A stretch of DNA of 55,263 bases, taken from positions 1 to 55,263 of the forward strand of contig PLDC01000011.1 in assembly GCA_003134995.1 (NCBI GenBank). The letters are read 5' to 3'. The notes beneath the pieces were generated by a model. It searched no databases. It was not told the DNA's origin and saw only the letters and a list, made by a program, of their open reading frames with translations. Made by a program: the position numbers and the translations under genes. This DNA comes from Acidobacteriaceae bacterium. GTDB taxonomy: Bacteria > Acidobacteriota > Terriglobia > Terriglobales > Acidobacteriaceae. Shown in pieces: positions 9,337 to 19,195 of the stretch. Position 1 is the stretch's first letter; each line of letters begins with the position of its first letter.

Positions 9337-10014
9337 ATGCTTACGTTGCAAGCCCGCGAACATGAGGCTCCCCTTGAGCAGGTAAATCAGATTTTCTGGC
9401 TGAGCCTGCTTGAGCAAGTGCAGGCGGAGGTACGTGGACAGGCCAACAGCATTCTCGACATTGGATGTCACGATGGTGGTCTACTCGTTCGCCTCGCTGC
9501 CTTGCTGCATCCGAAGAAATTGATCGGCATTGAGCCCGAAACACTCTTACGAGAGCGTGCGCTGTTCCGACTACACAAGCTCGCCTCTTCTGTAGCAGTG
9601 CTACCTCCGGAGCGCTGGAACACAATCCCGCCGAGCAGTCTCGACCTCGTGACCTGTCATGAAGTCCTTCATCTGGTCGACGATCTTTCCGGACTATTTG
9701 GGCAAGTCTCGCGCACGCTAAGCACTCACGGGACGGCTTTCGTAGTTTCGGGATGCCACACGGAGAATCCGATCTGGCCGCGATGGAGCGCTCAACTTCG
9801 AACTGAAGGGAAAGTGGTCGTCGATCGTAGCCCATTTGATATTCTGCGCGCAGGCATAAACGCCGGCTTGCACGCATCGCTTCGTCCGTTGCGACGCGAT
9901 GGTTGGGTCATCTACGACCCTGACCTCGCCAAGTTTACCTACTCTTCAGTGGTCGAGCTTCTTGAGCACCACTATCGTCACAAGTTGCTCTTCCGCTTTG
10001 TGAAGCTTCCGTGA
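9337..10014 (+). CDS. Class I SAM-dependent methyltransferase
   Basis: A 225-residue protein from ATG 9337 (TTG 9328 is an alternative). The Rossmann motif I is SILDIGCHDGG, followed by IGIEPE (the acidic residue that binds the SAM ribose) and DLVTCHEVLHLVDD (motif IV region). No targeting signal. The substrate is unknown. It lies 26 bp after the GRDP-like gene, and its stop overlaps the GTG of the next oxygenase gene (GTGA at 10011), so the two are probably translationally coupled. Together with the second methyltransferase (15165) and two oxygenases, this suggests tailoring of a small molecule or peptide. Confidence 0.75.
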   Translation: MLTLQAREHEAPLEQVNQIFWLSLLEQVQAEVRGQANSILDIGCHDGGLLVRLAALLHPKKLIGIEPETLLRERALFRLHKLASSVAVLPPERWNTIPPSSLDLVTCHEVLHLVDDLSGLFGQVSRTLSTHGTAFVVSGCHTENPIWPRWSAQLRTEGKVVVDRSPFDILRAGINAGLHASLRPLRRDGWVIYDPDLAKFTYSSVVELLEHHYRHKLLFRFVKLP

Positions 10015-10895
10015 ACGGATACCGTCCCCCCGTGGTTGTGGCATCATCTGAGATTGCCGCATCCATCCGATCAATTTGCTCCTCCAACGATGCATTGGAA
10101 TCCCTCGAGCGAATCATCCGCACAGATGATATCGGATCGTTGCCACTCCTGGCATCGTGTGAATGGCGCAGGTTTTCCGGCGAAATGCGGACCGCATTAG
10201 CATCCCGAGATCACGTAGTTGTCAAAGGCCTCCCGGTAAGCGCCGACGGTGCAACTCTACTGGTTGCCACACTAACGATTGGAGCAATGTTTCGTACGTA
10301 TCGAGGCGGACAAATTATCAAACATTTCAAAATGTCGCCCTGGACAACCGACCTGTCACACACGATTCGCGAGGGGGAATTTCATACAGATCTAAACACT
10401 GAATCTCAGCCGCCGGCTATCACTGCGATGCAATGCCTCGATTCTGATCCAGGATCACCGCACTTTGGAGCCAATCGGGTAGCCCGTTTAACCGACCTGG
10501 TTGCTTTCTTCGATAAATGCGATGATAAAAGCATGCTTCGTTTTCTCACCCAAGATAAGGTCACGATGTTAAATGACCGCTCAGTATCAACTTGGGATGG
10601 ATGCATCATTGAGAACGGTGCCATTCGTTACCATCCCGAAACGCTACGAGCCGCTGCACGGCGCTCAGGAGGTCCCCTGCCGGCGCTGCAGGAACAGATC
10701 GCCTCTATTGCGAGCGCAGCTTTGTCCGTTTCGGAACCATTCATACTGGATTCAGGAGATATCTTGCTTCTTTCCAATCATCGTACGCTGCACTATCGTG
10801 GTGAGTGTTCTGTTGTATTCAAGAAGTTTCCGACGGATTTTCTTGCCCGAAGCATCTTCATTCTTCATGCAAGCAAGGAACTGAAAGGCTCATGA
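10011..10895 (+). CDS. TauD/clavaminate-synthase-like Fe(II)/2-oxoglutarate oxygenase
   Basis: A 294-residue protein starting at GTG 10011, overlapping the previous stop by 4 bases. It has the iron-binding facial triad of the family: H125-x-D127 in EFHTDLN and a distal His in [10 protein letters not shown] (H261). The Arg in [10 protein letters not shown] fits 2-oxoglutarate binding. Such enzymes hydroxylate, desaturate or halogenate. The Asp is present, so this is not a halogenase, which would have Ala or Gly there. Substrate unknown; context suggests tailoring. It overlaps the UvrA-like gene by ATGA at 10892-10895. Confidence 0.78.
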   Translation: MNGYRPPVVVASSEIAASIRSICSSNDALESLERIIRTDDIGSLPLLASCEWRRFSGEMRTALASRDHVVVKGLPVSADGATLLVATLTIGAMFRTYRGGQIIKHFKMSPWTTDLSHTIREGEFHTDLNTESQPPAITAMQCLDSDPGSPHFGANRVARLTDLVAFFDKCDDKSMLRFLTQDKVTMLNDRSVSTWDGCIIENGAIRYHPETLRAAARRSGGPLPALQEQIASIASAALSVSEPFILDSGDILLLSNHRTLHYRGECSVVFKKFPTDFLARSIFILHASKELKGS

Positions 10896-13800
10896 GAAAT
10901 GAAATCGAGATTATCGGGGCGCGTACTAACAATCTTCGCAGTGTAGATGTCGCCTTTCCTCTGGGCCAGATTACCATGGTGGTCGGGGTTTCCGGCTCAG
11001 GCAAGAGTTCGCTTTTGGCTGATACTCTCGCGACTGAGGCGAACGCGCGAATGGACCGTTTCCTCGGCGTGCGTCAGCCCCATATTGAAGACCAAGATGT
11101 GCCGGCCTTCATAGGCCCGCTTCCCGCATGCGTGCATTTCAGTCAGGGAGGGTTCCGCGCCTCCCGACGAACAACAGTTGCAACTTCCAGTGGGCTGCTC
11201 GCCCTATTGCGCATGTACTTTCGTCGGTATTCGAGGCCATGGGCAGAAGAAGTCGGGAAGTTCGTTCCACCGCCATCGACTGCCACTTACGGAGCGTGGA
11301 TTAAGAATCACTATAGTGGCTCGATCTCAGTATGGACCGTGGTAGCTCGCTGGGAACGAACCAATGGGATACGCGCTGTCGACCTGCTACGTGGCCACGG
11401 TTTGACTCGCGCCATCGTCCGTAGCGAAACTGATGCAGCTTCCCGTCGCGAAACCGGCCGTGAAGTAAACCTGGAACAGTTTCGCCCTCTCTCGGAAAGT
11501 GTCAAACATTTAATTGAAGCCGAAATTGGTCGTACAGAAGTGCCCTGCGCAGACGAAGAGTTGCGGGATTTGCTTCGACTCGCCTTTGAAATCGGCGGCG
11601 ACGTCATCGTCGAGTTTCACCAGGGGTCGAACTTACCCAGGGAGTTACACGGCGACCGCGGCGTGTTGCTCGACAGTTCACAGCACTGGCTTCATCCAGA
11701 CCTGCGATTCCCGTTTTCTCCTCCCAGTGACGCCTTGTTATCTTTTAACTCGCCGTCGAATCCGCGTGGTGGCGCCTGCCCAGCTTGCCTGGGACTCGGT
11801 CGGGTTCGTACGATCAGTGCGGATTTGCTGATCATTCACCCCGAGCGCAGTCTGCACGATGGAGCTTTGTCGCTCTGGACCGAAAAGAACTACCGCTATG
11901 TCAACATCCAGCACGAGACCATTGAGGGGTTGCGCGGGTTGCGAGGTTTTTCACCCGACATACCCTGGAAACGCCTAAGTGAGGACGCGCGTCGCCTAGT
12001 TCTTTGTGGCTCTGCAGGCGAGCCAATAGCCGACATCGACCGTCGAACAAAACGCAAGGTAAGTGTGCCACGTCCCTTTCCCGGTTTTACCGCGGCTATC
12101 CTCAGACGTGCAGAGGGCTCTAGTTCCTCGGCACGTGCTCTCGCTGCAATGGCCACGGAAGGTCCGTGTACCGAGTGCAACGGAACGCGCTGGTCTCGAG
12201 CCGCGCGTGCGCTGCGACTGGGCCGTTGGAATGTGTCGTCACTGCTCAAATTGACATTTCAGGAACTGCGGCAGTTGGCTGAACCCGCAGGACAGCTAGA
12301 TCGTGGTCTCCCCGACGAGGCGGCGTCCCTCAGACCGAACCTCCACGTTGCTGCCGAAGCCTTCATATCGGCTGGTCTTGGTCACCTTTCTGGTGATCGT
12401 GGCATGACAACATTGAGTGAAGGGGAAAGCCGTCGCTCACGGCTGGCGTCACTCCTTCGCGCCCAAGGTCAGGGATTGGCTCTATTACTCGATGAACCCG
12501 CACGCGGTCTTCACGAAGAAGACATAGCACGCCTCGCGAGCGCCTTGGTTGAACTGAAGACTCGGCACACACTCATTCTCAATGAGCATCGCCTCTCACT
12601 AGCTTCTGTTGCTGACCACGTATTGGAGCTAGGCCCAGGAGCGGGTCAGCAGGGAGGGCTCGTTACTAAGAATGGACCGCCCCAAAGTGTTCTTACTTCG
12701 GACTCATATCCACGCATCGAGCGAACACGGATCGCCGTAACCAAGCGCGATCCATCTTTGACAATAACGGGCGCGCGGCTTCACACGCTTTCCGACATCA
12801 CGTGTCGCATACCCCTCGGGCGTCTCGTCTGCGTTACCGGAGTGTCTGGCTCAGGTAAATCCACCTTTATACGAGGAATCCTTGTGCCGGCGCTGGCCGA
12901 TGCCCTTCCAGGACGCGTTGAGGCTGAAGGCTTCACATGGACTGATGGAACTTGGGAGCACATCGAAGGCATCGAGAGTATTCACGCGGTTCTGGCATTG
13001 GAACCCCGCGCGCCGACTGCCCAGCGGCGCAGTACGGTTGCGACGCTATTGAAAGTAGCTGATGATCTGCGAACGATTTTCGCGAACTCAGCAGAAGCAC
13101 GTCGGGGGGGGCTGACGGCAACAGACTTCGGCTGGAACGCGGGCTCTGGTCGTTGCCAAACGTGTTTTGGCTTGGGAGAGGTTGAGGACGGTGAGAAATG
13201 GGTTTTATGCCCCCATTGTGGCGGCCGCCGTTTCGGAGAAGAAGCGTTAAGTGTGCGCGTCGAAGGACTTAGCATCGCAGACCTTCTCGAACTACCGATT
13301 GCCGAACTGCTCGATCATCCATTTAGTGGCGCGACTGGATGGAAATCGTTACTGGATCAATTGGTCGCCCTGGACCTTGGTTATCTTACCCTTGGTCGAA
13401 GAATCGATCGCTTGAGCGGCGGTGAACACCAGCGCCTTCGCGTGGCGCGCGTTTTGGGCAGGGAGCATCCGGATGGATTGTTCCTCGTACTGGATGAGCC
13501 TTCGGCTGGACTTCACCCTCATGATGTCGCACAACTATTGCAAGTACTGGATCGCGTTGTATCTCAAGGGCGAAATACCATCGTCCTCGTGGAACACAAT
13601 CTCGACCTGATTCGGGCGAGTGATTGGGTAATCGATTTCGGTCCTGGTGGCGGGCCTCATGGCGGACGCGTTGTTGGCCAAGGCCCGCCCGAAACGATTG
13701 CTCAGCGTGATACACCGACGGGCCGCGTGCTGAGCAATGAGGATACTCCGCATATATCTCGCACTGGCAAGGCTAAGAGACGCTCTCCGAACCTAACGCA

Positions 13801-15160
13801 TCGTCCAGTGAATTCTGAGACGGCGGCACGGAGCGGACGACATTGGCTCAGGCGGTTGCTAGGAGAGGAAGTAGCCGCAGAAGATCTTGATCCTGTGGAT
13901 TTCGAAGGATTGGCTGTCATGTTTGATCCCGAAGCAGCAACAGCGCGGCCGTATGAGATTGGCGGGTTGGATGTTGAGCTCGGTCGTTTGCTGCTGGACG
14001 AGCCTGACGACGTTGTTGAAAAACCGGATCACATGGCTCGGCGTTGGTCTGAACGTCCGGAGGCGGAATTACGAATCCACCCATTGATCGAAGAACTCCG
14101 AGTTTGGGGGAAAAGGCTTCCGATTACGGTTTTCGACGCGGCCCAACGGCGACTCGCACACATGGGACTTGAGCCCACCGCTGCTCTCCGCAACACCGAA
14201 AAACTTGGTAACATCCGCGCTACCGGGAAACGGTTTCAACCGAAGGGTAACGCTTTGGATGAGCGGCGTCGTTGTATACAAGATGCTTTGGGAATCGGCG
14301 GAGGATATGTCGAATTGTGGGAGAAATCTCACGGGGTGCTCATGACCATTCAAAAGCGCCATCTCGCGCTGAATGTCCCTGTGGTTGCTCCTCTCGCCGC
14401 GAACTCAGCGAATCTTTGTCGCTCGCACGTTGCGGGACGGTGCCCCAGCTGCATGGGTAGCGGATATGTGCCGGTTTTTGACGAAGGACTCGTGGTGGCA
14501 ACAACAAAAGTGGATCCCGGCAGTGAGAAGTTCTTCCGACCGGAGGCCCTTGGCGTTCTGCGCGGCATCCGCAGAAGTGTCCTATTGCCTTTTCTAAAGA
14601 GAATGACCGCAGAGGGACTCTGGCCAGCCGGACGGGCTTTCGCGCAGCTCGAACCCGACGAGCGCGCAATCCTGTTGCATGGCTATTGGCAACGTCCAGG
14701 GCCAGGTAGCTTCCTGAAGAACACTCAATCTGACCCAGAAGACGTGGGCTCGTGGCTGCGTTGGAATGGCCTCTTCGGGGCAATTCTATATGAGGTAGAC
14801 AGAAGCAAGGCGAGTGAGTGGGTTACGCGGATTCGTGCCACGAGTCGCCACATCGTGTGCCCACTATGCTCCGCCACTGGTCTCCGCCTTCACGCGCAGG
14901 CGATCCCTCTTGGGACGGCCTCTTTCTTTGATTGGGTTCGAGATGCGACCGTTGGAGAGTTGGTGAAGGCGCTCGGCAAAATTGTCCCGAAAAGCATTCG
15001 CTCGGAGAAGATGAAGACCCGGATTCTACACTGCCTCCAACCTCTGAGCCAGGCCGCCCCTAAAGCTCGGCTGCGTGAGCCAATAGGTGACTCCAGGTTG
15101 GCCCGTGCTGTATTCGAACGAACTGTTCATAGCCTCACGCGACTCGACGTCCTGGGATGA
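10892..15160 (+). CDS. UvrA-like ABC ATPase with extra C-terminal zinc-finger module
   Basis: A 1422-residue protein; normal UvrA is about 940. Half 1 has Walker [10 protein letters not shown] (residues 32-40), zinc motif CPACLGLG...CTECNG, a degenerate signature LSEGES and Walker [12 protein letters not shown]. Half 2 has Walker [10 protein letters not shown], zinc motif CQTCFGLG...CPHCGG, the canonical signature [13 protein letters not shown] and Walker [15 protein letters not shown]. The first CxxC that canonical UvrA carries right after the YLRLLYAR-like helix, in the UvrB-binding region, is not visible; [10 protein letters not shown] stands there. The C-terminal ~450 residues contain a third UvrA-type zinc module ([12 protein letters not shown] near 1179 and CPLCSATGL near 1321) but no ATPase motifs. 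UvrA homologues in antibiotic clusters (for example DrrC) give self-resistance to DNA-binding drugs. That is the favoured role here. ATG 10892 overlaps the previous stop. Confidence 0.85.
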   Translation: MRNEIEIIGARTNNLRSVDVAFPLGQITMVVGVSGSGKSSLLADTLATEANARMDRFLGVRQPHIEDQDVPAFIGPLPACVHFSQGGFRASRRTTVATSSGLLALLRMYFRRYSRPWAEEVGKFVPPPSTATYGAWIKNHYSGSISVWTVVARWERTNGIRAVDLLRGHGLTRAIVRSETDAASRRETGREVNLEQFRPLSESVKHLIEAEIGRTEVPCADEELRDLLRLAFEIGGDVIVEFHQGSNLPRELHGDRGVLLDSSQHWLHPDLRFPFSPPSDALLSFNSPSNPRGGACPACLGLGRVRTISADLLIIHPERSLHDGALSLWTEKNYRYVNIQHETIEGLRGLRGFSPDIPWKRLSEDARRLVLCGSAGEPIADIDRRTKRKVSVPRPFPGFTAAILRRAEGSSSSARALAAMATEGPCTECNGTRWSRAARALRLGRWNVSSLLKLTFQELRQLAEPAGQLDRGLPDEAASLRPNLHVAAEAFISAGLGHLSGDRGMTTLSEGESRRSRLASLLRAQGQGLALLLDEPARGLHEEDIARLASALVELKTRHTLILNEHRLSLASVADHVLELGPGAGQQGGLVTKNGPPQSVLTSDSYPRIERTRIAVTKRDPSLTITGARLHTLSDITCRIPLGRLVCVTGVSGSGKSTFIRGILVPALADALPGRVEAEGFTWTDGTWEHIEGIESIHAVLALEPRAPTAQRRSTVATLLKVADDLRTIFANSAEARRGGLTATDFGWNAGSGRCQTCFGLGEVEDGEKWVLCPHCGGRRFGEEALSVRVEGLSIADLLELPIAELLDHPFSGATGWKSLLDQLVALDLGYLTLGRRIDRLSGGEHQRLRVARVLGREHPDGLFLVLDEPSAGLHPHDVAQLLQVLDRVVSQGRNTIVLVEHNLDLIRASDWVIDFGPGGGPHGGRVVGQGPPETIAQRDTPTGRVLSNEDTPHISRTGKAKRRSPNLTHRPVNSETAARSGRHWLRRLLGEEVAAEDLDPVDFEGLAVMFDPEAATARPYEIGGLDVELGRLLLDEPDDVVEKPDHMARRWSERPEAELRIHPLIEELRVWGKRLPITVFDAAQRRLAHMGLEPTAALRNTEKLGNIRATGKRFQPKGNALDERRRCIQDALGIGGGYVELWEKSHGVLMTIQKRHLALNVPVVAPLAANSANLCRSHVAGRCPSCMGSGYVPVFDEGLVVATTKVDPGSEKFFRPEALGVLRGIRRSVLLPFLKRMTAEGLWPAGRAFAQLEPDERAILLHGYWQRPGPGSFLKNTQSDPEDVGSWLRWNGLFGAILYEVDRSKASEWVTRIRATSRHIVCPLCSATGLRLHAQAIPLGTASFFDWVRDATVGELVKALGKIVPKSIRSEKMKTRILHCLQPLSQAAPKARLREPIGDSRLARAVFERTVHSLTRLDVLG

Positions 15161-15164
15161 TTTT

Positions 15165-15896
15165 ATGACCTACGCCTTGTTCAGTAGCTCCGCCAATCGA
15201 TATGATTGGCACACCCCGCCTCTACACTATCAACACGATCACGCCTTTGTATTGTCACGGCTTCCATCTCCGCCGTGCCGCGTTCTCGATGTGGGTTGCG
15301 GCACGGGCGTCTTCCTCGAGAAAGCCCTAGCTGCCGGGTTTGAAGTCACTGGGATCGATGCATCTGCAGAAATGGTCTCAATCGCATCGGGGCGACTTGG
15401 AGCTGAGCGCGTGCGTATCGCGCAAATGGAAGAGTTGGCTGAATTCGCAAGCTACGATGCTATTGTCTCTCTGAGTTGGTCGTTCAATTACGTACGTTCT
15501 TTAGCGGACGGGAAGAAGACGCTGGATCGGTTCTTCCAAGCGTTGCGTCCGAATGGACACCTCGTTCTGCAGATTGTTCATGCTCCGAATGCAACCGGAG
15601 TGCTCAACGAAGATCGCGAGCCGGGGCCCGAAGGCCAGCCTAACGACGTCTTGTTCCTCTATCGATTTGAGCAAGTTCCGGAGCATTCGAATGAGTTGCG
15701 GGCTCAGTACGTTTACGGTTGCAAGAGTTCCAACGAACTCGTATTCGAAGAGCATCTGTTAGGTGCTGCTGACGCGCGCCAAGTGGCGGCCGAAGCAGCG
15801 ACGGTAGGTTTCGAAGATATCGAAGTGCTTGATTCTTGGCGCGGCGAGTTGTTATGTCGCTCTGTCAGTGCATTCCTGTTAGCGAAGCGGCCTTAG
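15165..15896 (+). CDS. Class I SAM-dependent methyltransferase
   Basis: A 243-residue protein from ATG 15165, four bases after the UvrA-like stop, with GGGAT at 15154-15158 as a possible ribosome site. A longer in-frame start at 15087 would overlap the UvrA-like gene by about 70 bp and is less likely. SAM-binding motif I VLDVGCGTGVFL, then VTGIDASAEMV and IVSLSWSFNYV, are typical of ubiquinone/menaquinone-type small-molecule methyltransferases. It ends tail to tail with the minus-strand oxygenase gene, overlapping 4 bases. The substrate cannot be read from sequence. Confidence 0.78.
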   Translation: MTYALFSSSANRYDWHTPPLHYQHDHAFVLSRLPSPPCRVLDVGCGTGVFLEKALAAGFEVTGIDASAEMVSIASGRLGAERVRIAQMEELAEFASYDAIVSLSWSFNYVRSLADGKKTLDRFFQALRPNGHLVLQIVHAPNATGVLNEDREPGPEGQPNDVLFLYRFEQVPEHSNELRAQYVYGCKSSNELVFEEHLLGAADARQVAAEAATVGFEDIEVLDSWRGELLCRSVSAFLLAKRP

Positions 15897-16711
15897 CGCA
15901 GATTCCATTCCCGAGGCCCGCTTGATCTCAGGGGCTGATGTAATTTCTTAACAAAACAGAGCCATGCCTGCCTGCGGAGATTTGCTCGAACAGTGACCTG
16001 TTGCTCTGTCCGATCATGGAGGCTGAACCTATTATCGACCACAAGGAGTGCGCCTGTATTTGCACACAGCATTTCGCCGACCGTATCAGCGGCCTCCTCA
16101 ATTCGCGCCACGATCTCGCTCGTATGATCCGGTATCCGGCCGAATCGAAGCCATGCGCCATCTTCAAGAGCTCTTCTATAGAAGCGCAGTCCCAATCGAC
16201 TTGATTGTCCACTCTTAAGAACCACTCGGAACGCACGCCAACCACCCGCATCCCGATAGCCGAACGGTTCCGCTTGCTTCGAAAGGTTCGCGATGAGGCG
16301 ATTGCCTTCTTTGCTCGCGCCAATGCTTGCTATCACTGCAGAGGCTGACGCGAGCCGCCACGATCCCCCCTGTGACCCTGTCGGATCTCCTCGTCGAATC
16401 CAAGATAGACTCAGCTCAGGTCTGCCCACACGGGTTGAAAAATCATTATGCCATCCAATCGCTGTCTGCCTATCGAACGGCCGCCACTGTGGGGCGGAAC
16501 GTGACGGATGCGTGAGCATAACAGGCGAGCAGTTGCTGGTGTGGGGTGGCACATATATATCGCCCAGCAGTCTAGCCGCAATTAAGACTGGATTTGGTTC
16601 GATCGTATCGCTGCAGAAGTCAGGCTCGTAGTAATAGCCTTGCGTTCTCAAGCTCTTCTGTACCCGTTGCACCCACTTTCTCCGCAACAAGTCCGTTCGC
16701 AGATGGATCAT
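15893..16711 (-). CDS. Second TauD-like Fe(II)/2-oxoglutarate oxygenase
   Basis: A 272-residue protein; ATG at 16711 is preferred over TTG 16732. The family triad is visible as HND in AIGWHNDFSTR and a distal His in VVDNRFSLHDR, with Arg residues downstream (NLRRQAW). It faces the cluster and converges on the methyltransferase with a 4-base overlap, so it is probably expressed from its own promoter in the 16712-16891 gap that it shares with rdrA. It differs strongly in sequence from the oxygenase at 10011, so the two likely act on different positions or substrates. Confidence 0.68.
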   Translation of the reverse strand: MIHLRTDLLRRKWVQRVQKSLRTQGYYYEPDFCSDTIEPNPVLIAARLLGDIYVPPHTSNCSPVMLTHPSRSAPQWRPFDRQTAIGWHNDFSTRVGRPELSLSWIRRGDPTGSQGGSWRLASASAVIASIGASKEGNRLIANLSKQAEPFGYRDAGGWRAFRVVLKSGQSSRLGLRFYRRALEDGAWLRFGRIPDHTSEIVARIEEAADTVGEMLCANTGALLVVDNRFSLHDRTEQQVTVRANLRRQAWLCFVKKLHQPLRSSGPREWNLR

Positions 16712-16891
16712 GCCCGAACTCTCTGGGTTCAACTACTCTAGCAGTTGACGACACGTCTGCAAATCACGAGTAAAGTTGACAGTGGCGCCCCGAGAAGAAA
16801 AACTCTCTACCGGAGTATACTCAATAGGCCTTTTTTAGGTGATCCGATCTTGAGAGGTCGCGATGCTCAACAACAACAGGGAGGTCGGCTG

Positions 16892-19195
16892 ATGACTGGC
16901 AGTGTTCTGCGACCCGAGGGCCGTCCCATTCCGTATTGGCACCACCAAAAGAGAGCGAAGGAAGTACTGAACCGCATCATAGACGTACTGAAGGCGGCTG
17001 CCGATAGTGTAAAGGGAAGCGACCAACTCGAAGGCGATCCTCCCATCGATAAGAAGCGCGCCAGCGGAATCTTCTTCGTTTCTGGCGAGCCCGGCTCAGG
17101 TAAGACGACGCTGTATCTCACGTTGAGCGCAATGCTCAGCAAATCCGACAATGTAGCGGAGGAGTATAGCAAGGGTTACGTCGCTGATCTCAGTAATCTA
17201 CGCAGATCGGTTCGCTTGCTCGAGCCGTTGGATCTAGAAGTAGCCGGAGACGAAGGGGAGAACCTTCTTGCCGCAGTGCTCGTACGACTTTTCAGAGCAC
17301 TTGATGAAACAAACTCCGGTTTTTCAAACTCTGCCCTCACGTCGGGATGTGAAGAGGCCCTAAAGGAATTGGAGGCACTCGCGACGGACATAGGGATAGC
17401 TTGGGAGGGGAATCTAAAGGCCCGCGCTGGTGCTCTCGATCCTGACACATACTCAGAGGAAGTAATGCGAACACAGCGTGTGCGACTCGGCGTAAACGAG
17501 CGTCTCAGAAATGCACTCGGAAAGCTCGCAAACAAACAATGCGGAGGATGTCGAAAAGAAACCCTCTTCGTTCTTCCCGTCGATGACTTTTATCTCAAAC
17601 CTAACGCCTCTCTCCAATTGCTACGCCTGTTGAGGATGATTTCGATACCGCGGCTTTTCTTCTTAGTAATGGGCGACATTACTACGGTTGAGGCTCTGTT
17701 CATAGAGAAATCTCTTGCGGATTGGACGGCGGTGGCTGGAACCCAACTTTTCCCTGACAAGTCAGAACGTTTGAGCCAAGCCCTCACTCGTGCCAGAGAG
17801 CTGCGCGCGCGCTATTTGCGCAAGCTACTTCCTCCGGGACAGCGAGCGACGATTGAACCGATGGATTGGTATGAAGCTCTGGACATTGATGTCGGTAGTC
17901 CCGATAGTGGCACAACTGAGACACTCGGAGATTTGCTGGAACAGGTAGCGCTAGATCATCCGGTTCACAAAAACAGCACAACTGAAACTCTTCTCCAGTT
18001 TCTGATTTCGCCTCCTTTTAGCTCGGAGGAGAAAGACCAGAGGGAACACGGAGCAATCGGACACCCTACAGCGCAAGCATCCAAGAAAGACAGCCTCGTA
18101 AGCCAGATGCGGATGAAGGCCCGTGGCGCATATAGTGCCCTCCAGATTCTCGATGCAACCCCACGGGAGATGATGGATCTCGGGTCAGCGCTCCGCGAGG
18201 TGAGAAGAAAACAAAACGTTGCGCACGAGGTCTACAAAATCGGCGATGAAGATGCTCCCCCGCTGCTCTCATGCGTCAAGGACATCGTGAACCTTGTGAG
18301 AGATGAGCAGAATTTCTTCAACGAAGATGAGCAGAAGGTCCTTGAGGCGGTCTTGCCAACACGACATTATTTTCTCGAAGACATCCACTTCAAACTAGAT
18401 CGTCTGTGCTTGCAACCAGATCCTTGGCCCTGGCGGAAACCAATACCAGGTCGACTATGGGTTCGAAAACAGCGTTCCTGGAATTTGACTGTCAATGATG
18501 AATCAGCTAGTAGCTCTGCCTCGACATGTTCACGAGCAGCCAAGAATCAAGATGCCAATGAGGGCGGTACGAACAATATTCTACTGCGGATCGTGCTAGA
18601 GGATAATAGTGACCGTGAGGAACAAAGCCCTTTCAACAATCTGCCTCCGCGCCCGACGGCGTGGATCATTCTGTTACATGATCTCGCGTGGCGATGGAAT
18701 ACCTATAGCGTCACCGGAAATCTTGTCATGCGTCTGTGCAGGACATTGAAGTTGTCGCAACCGGCGAATGACATTCAGATCGATCTTCCAAACAACATTT
18801 TGGGATGGGCCGTCTGCCGAAAGGAATCAACAATCGAACACTTCCCAATGCCGGACTTCGAGACATTTCAACATTGTGATCGATTCCTGTGCCTCTGGAA
18901 TAGCGGGCTCGAATGGCTGGATGATAAACAGAGCGTTGAATCCGAAGAGCAACCTCCGATTAGTGAATACATACGCCTCTGGGAGATCGCCGGTTGGGTA
19001 GTCATTAATGATCACTATGATAGCTTCGCAGACGCAGGCGCCGATCGCTTTGAACTGAAGCAAATTGCAAGCTTCAAGAAAGATCGCACGGTCACTGCAC
19101 ACAATGACGGATGGAAAAGAAAGATTGATGAACTAAGAAAGGTTGTGCCCGACGCAACAACCGCAAACAAGGGATCTAAGGCATCACGGCCGTGA
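16892..19195 (+). CDS. rdrA: RdrA-like P-loop ATPase of a RADAR defence system
   Basis: A 767-residue protein. ATG 16892 is chosen because GGGAGG at 16879-16884 precedes it; the frame is open upstream to TTG 16745. Walker A GEPGSGKT lies at residues 65-72 and a Walker B-like FVLPVDDF near 225-233. An intervening insertion contains NKQCGGCRKE, and the long C-terminal half has no further motif I can name. RADAR consists of an RdrA ATPase (about 800-900 residues) and an RdrB adenosine deaminase in one operon. The next gene, overlapping by GTGA at 19192, carries RdrB-type deaminase motifs, which is the main basis for the name. RADAR is reported to form large RdrA/RdrB assemblies that deaminate ATP/dATP to ITP/dITP or edit RNA during phage infection. 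No membrane accessory gene of RADAR is seen next to it. Confidence 0.75.
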   Translation: MTGSVLRPEGRPIPYWHHQKRAKEVLNRIIDVLKAAADSVKGSDQLEGDPPIDKKRASGIFFVSGEPGSGKTTLYLTLSAMLSKSDNVAEEYSKGYVADLSNLRRSVRLLEPLDLEVAGDEGENLLAAVLVRLFRALDETNSGFSNSALTSGCEEALKELEALATDIGIAWEGNLKARAGALDPDTYSEEVMRTQRVRLGVNERLRNALGKLANKQCGGCRKETLFVLPVDDFYLKPNASLQLLRLLRMISIPRLFFLVMGDITTVEALFIEKSLADWTAVAGTQLFPDKSERLSQALTRARELRARYLRKLLPPGQRATIEPMDWYEALDIDVGSPDSGTTETLGDLLEQVALDHPVHKNSTTETLLQFLISPPFSSEEKDQREHGAIGHPTAQASKKDSLVSQMRMKARGAYSALQILDATPREMMDLGSALREVRRKQNVAHEVYKIGDEDAPPLLSCVKDIVNLVRDEQNFFNEDEQKVLEAVLPTRHYFLEDIHFKLDRLCLQPDPWPWRKPIPGRLWVRKQRSWNLTVNDESASSSASTCSRAAKNQDANEGGTNNILLRIVLEDNSDREEQSPFNNLPPRPTAWIILLHDLAWRWNTYSVTGNLVMRLCRTLKLSQPANDIQIDLPNNILGWAVCRKESTIEHFPMPDFETFQHCDRFLCLWNSGLEWLDDKQSVESEEQPPISEYIRLWEIAGWVVINDHYDSFADAGADRFELKQIASFKKDRTVTAHNDGWKRKIDELRKVVPDATTANKGSKASRP

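Noticed and set aside
16776..16821. TTGACA and TATACT before rdrA as a promoter
   Set aside because: The spacer is 34 bp, far from the 16-18 bp needed; no other good pair was found.
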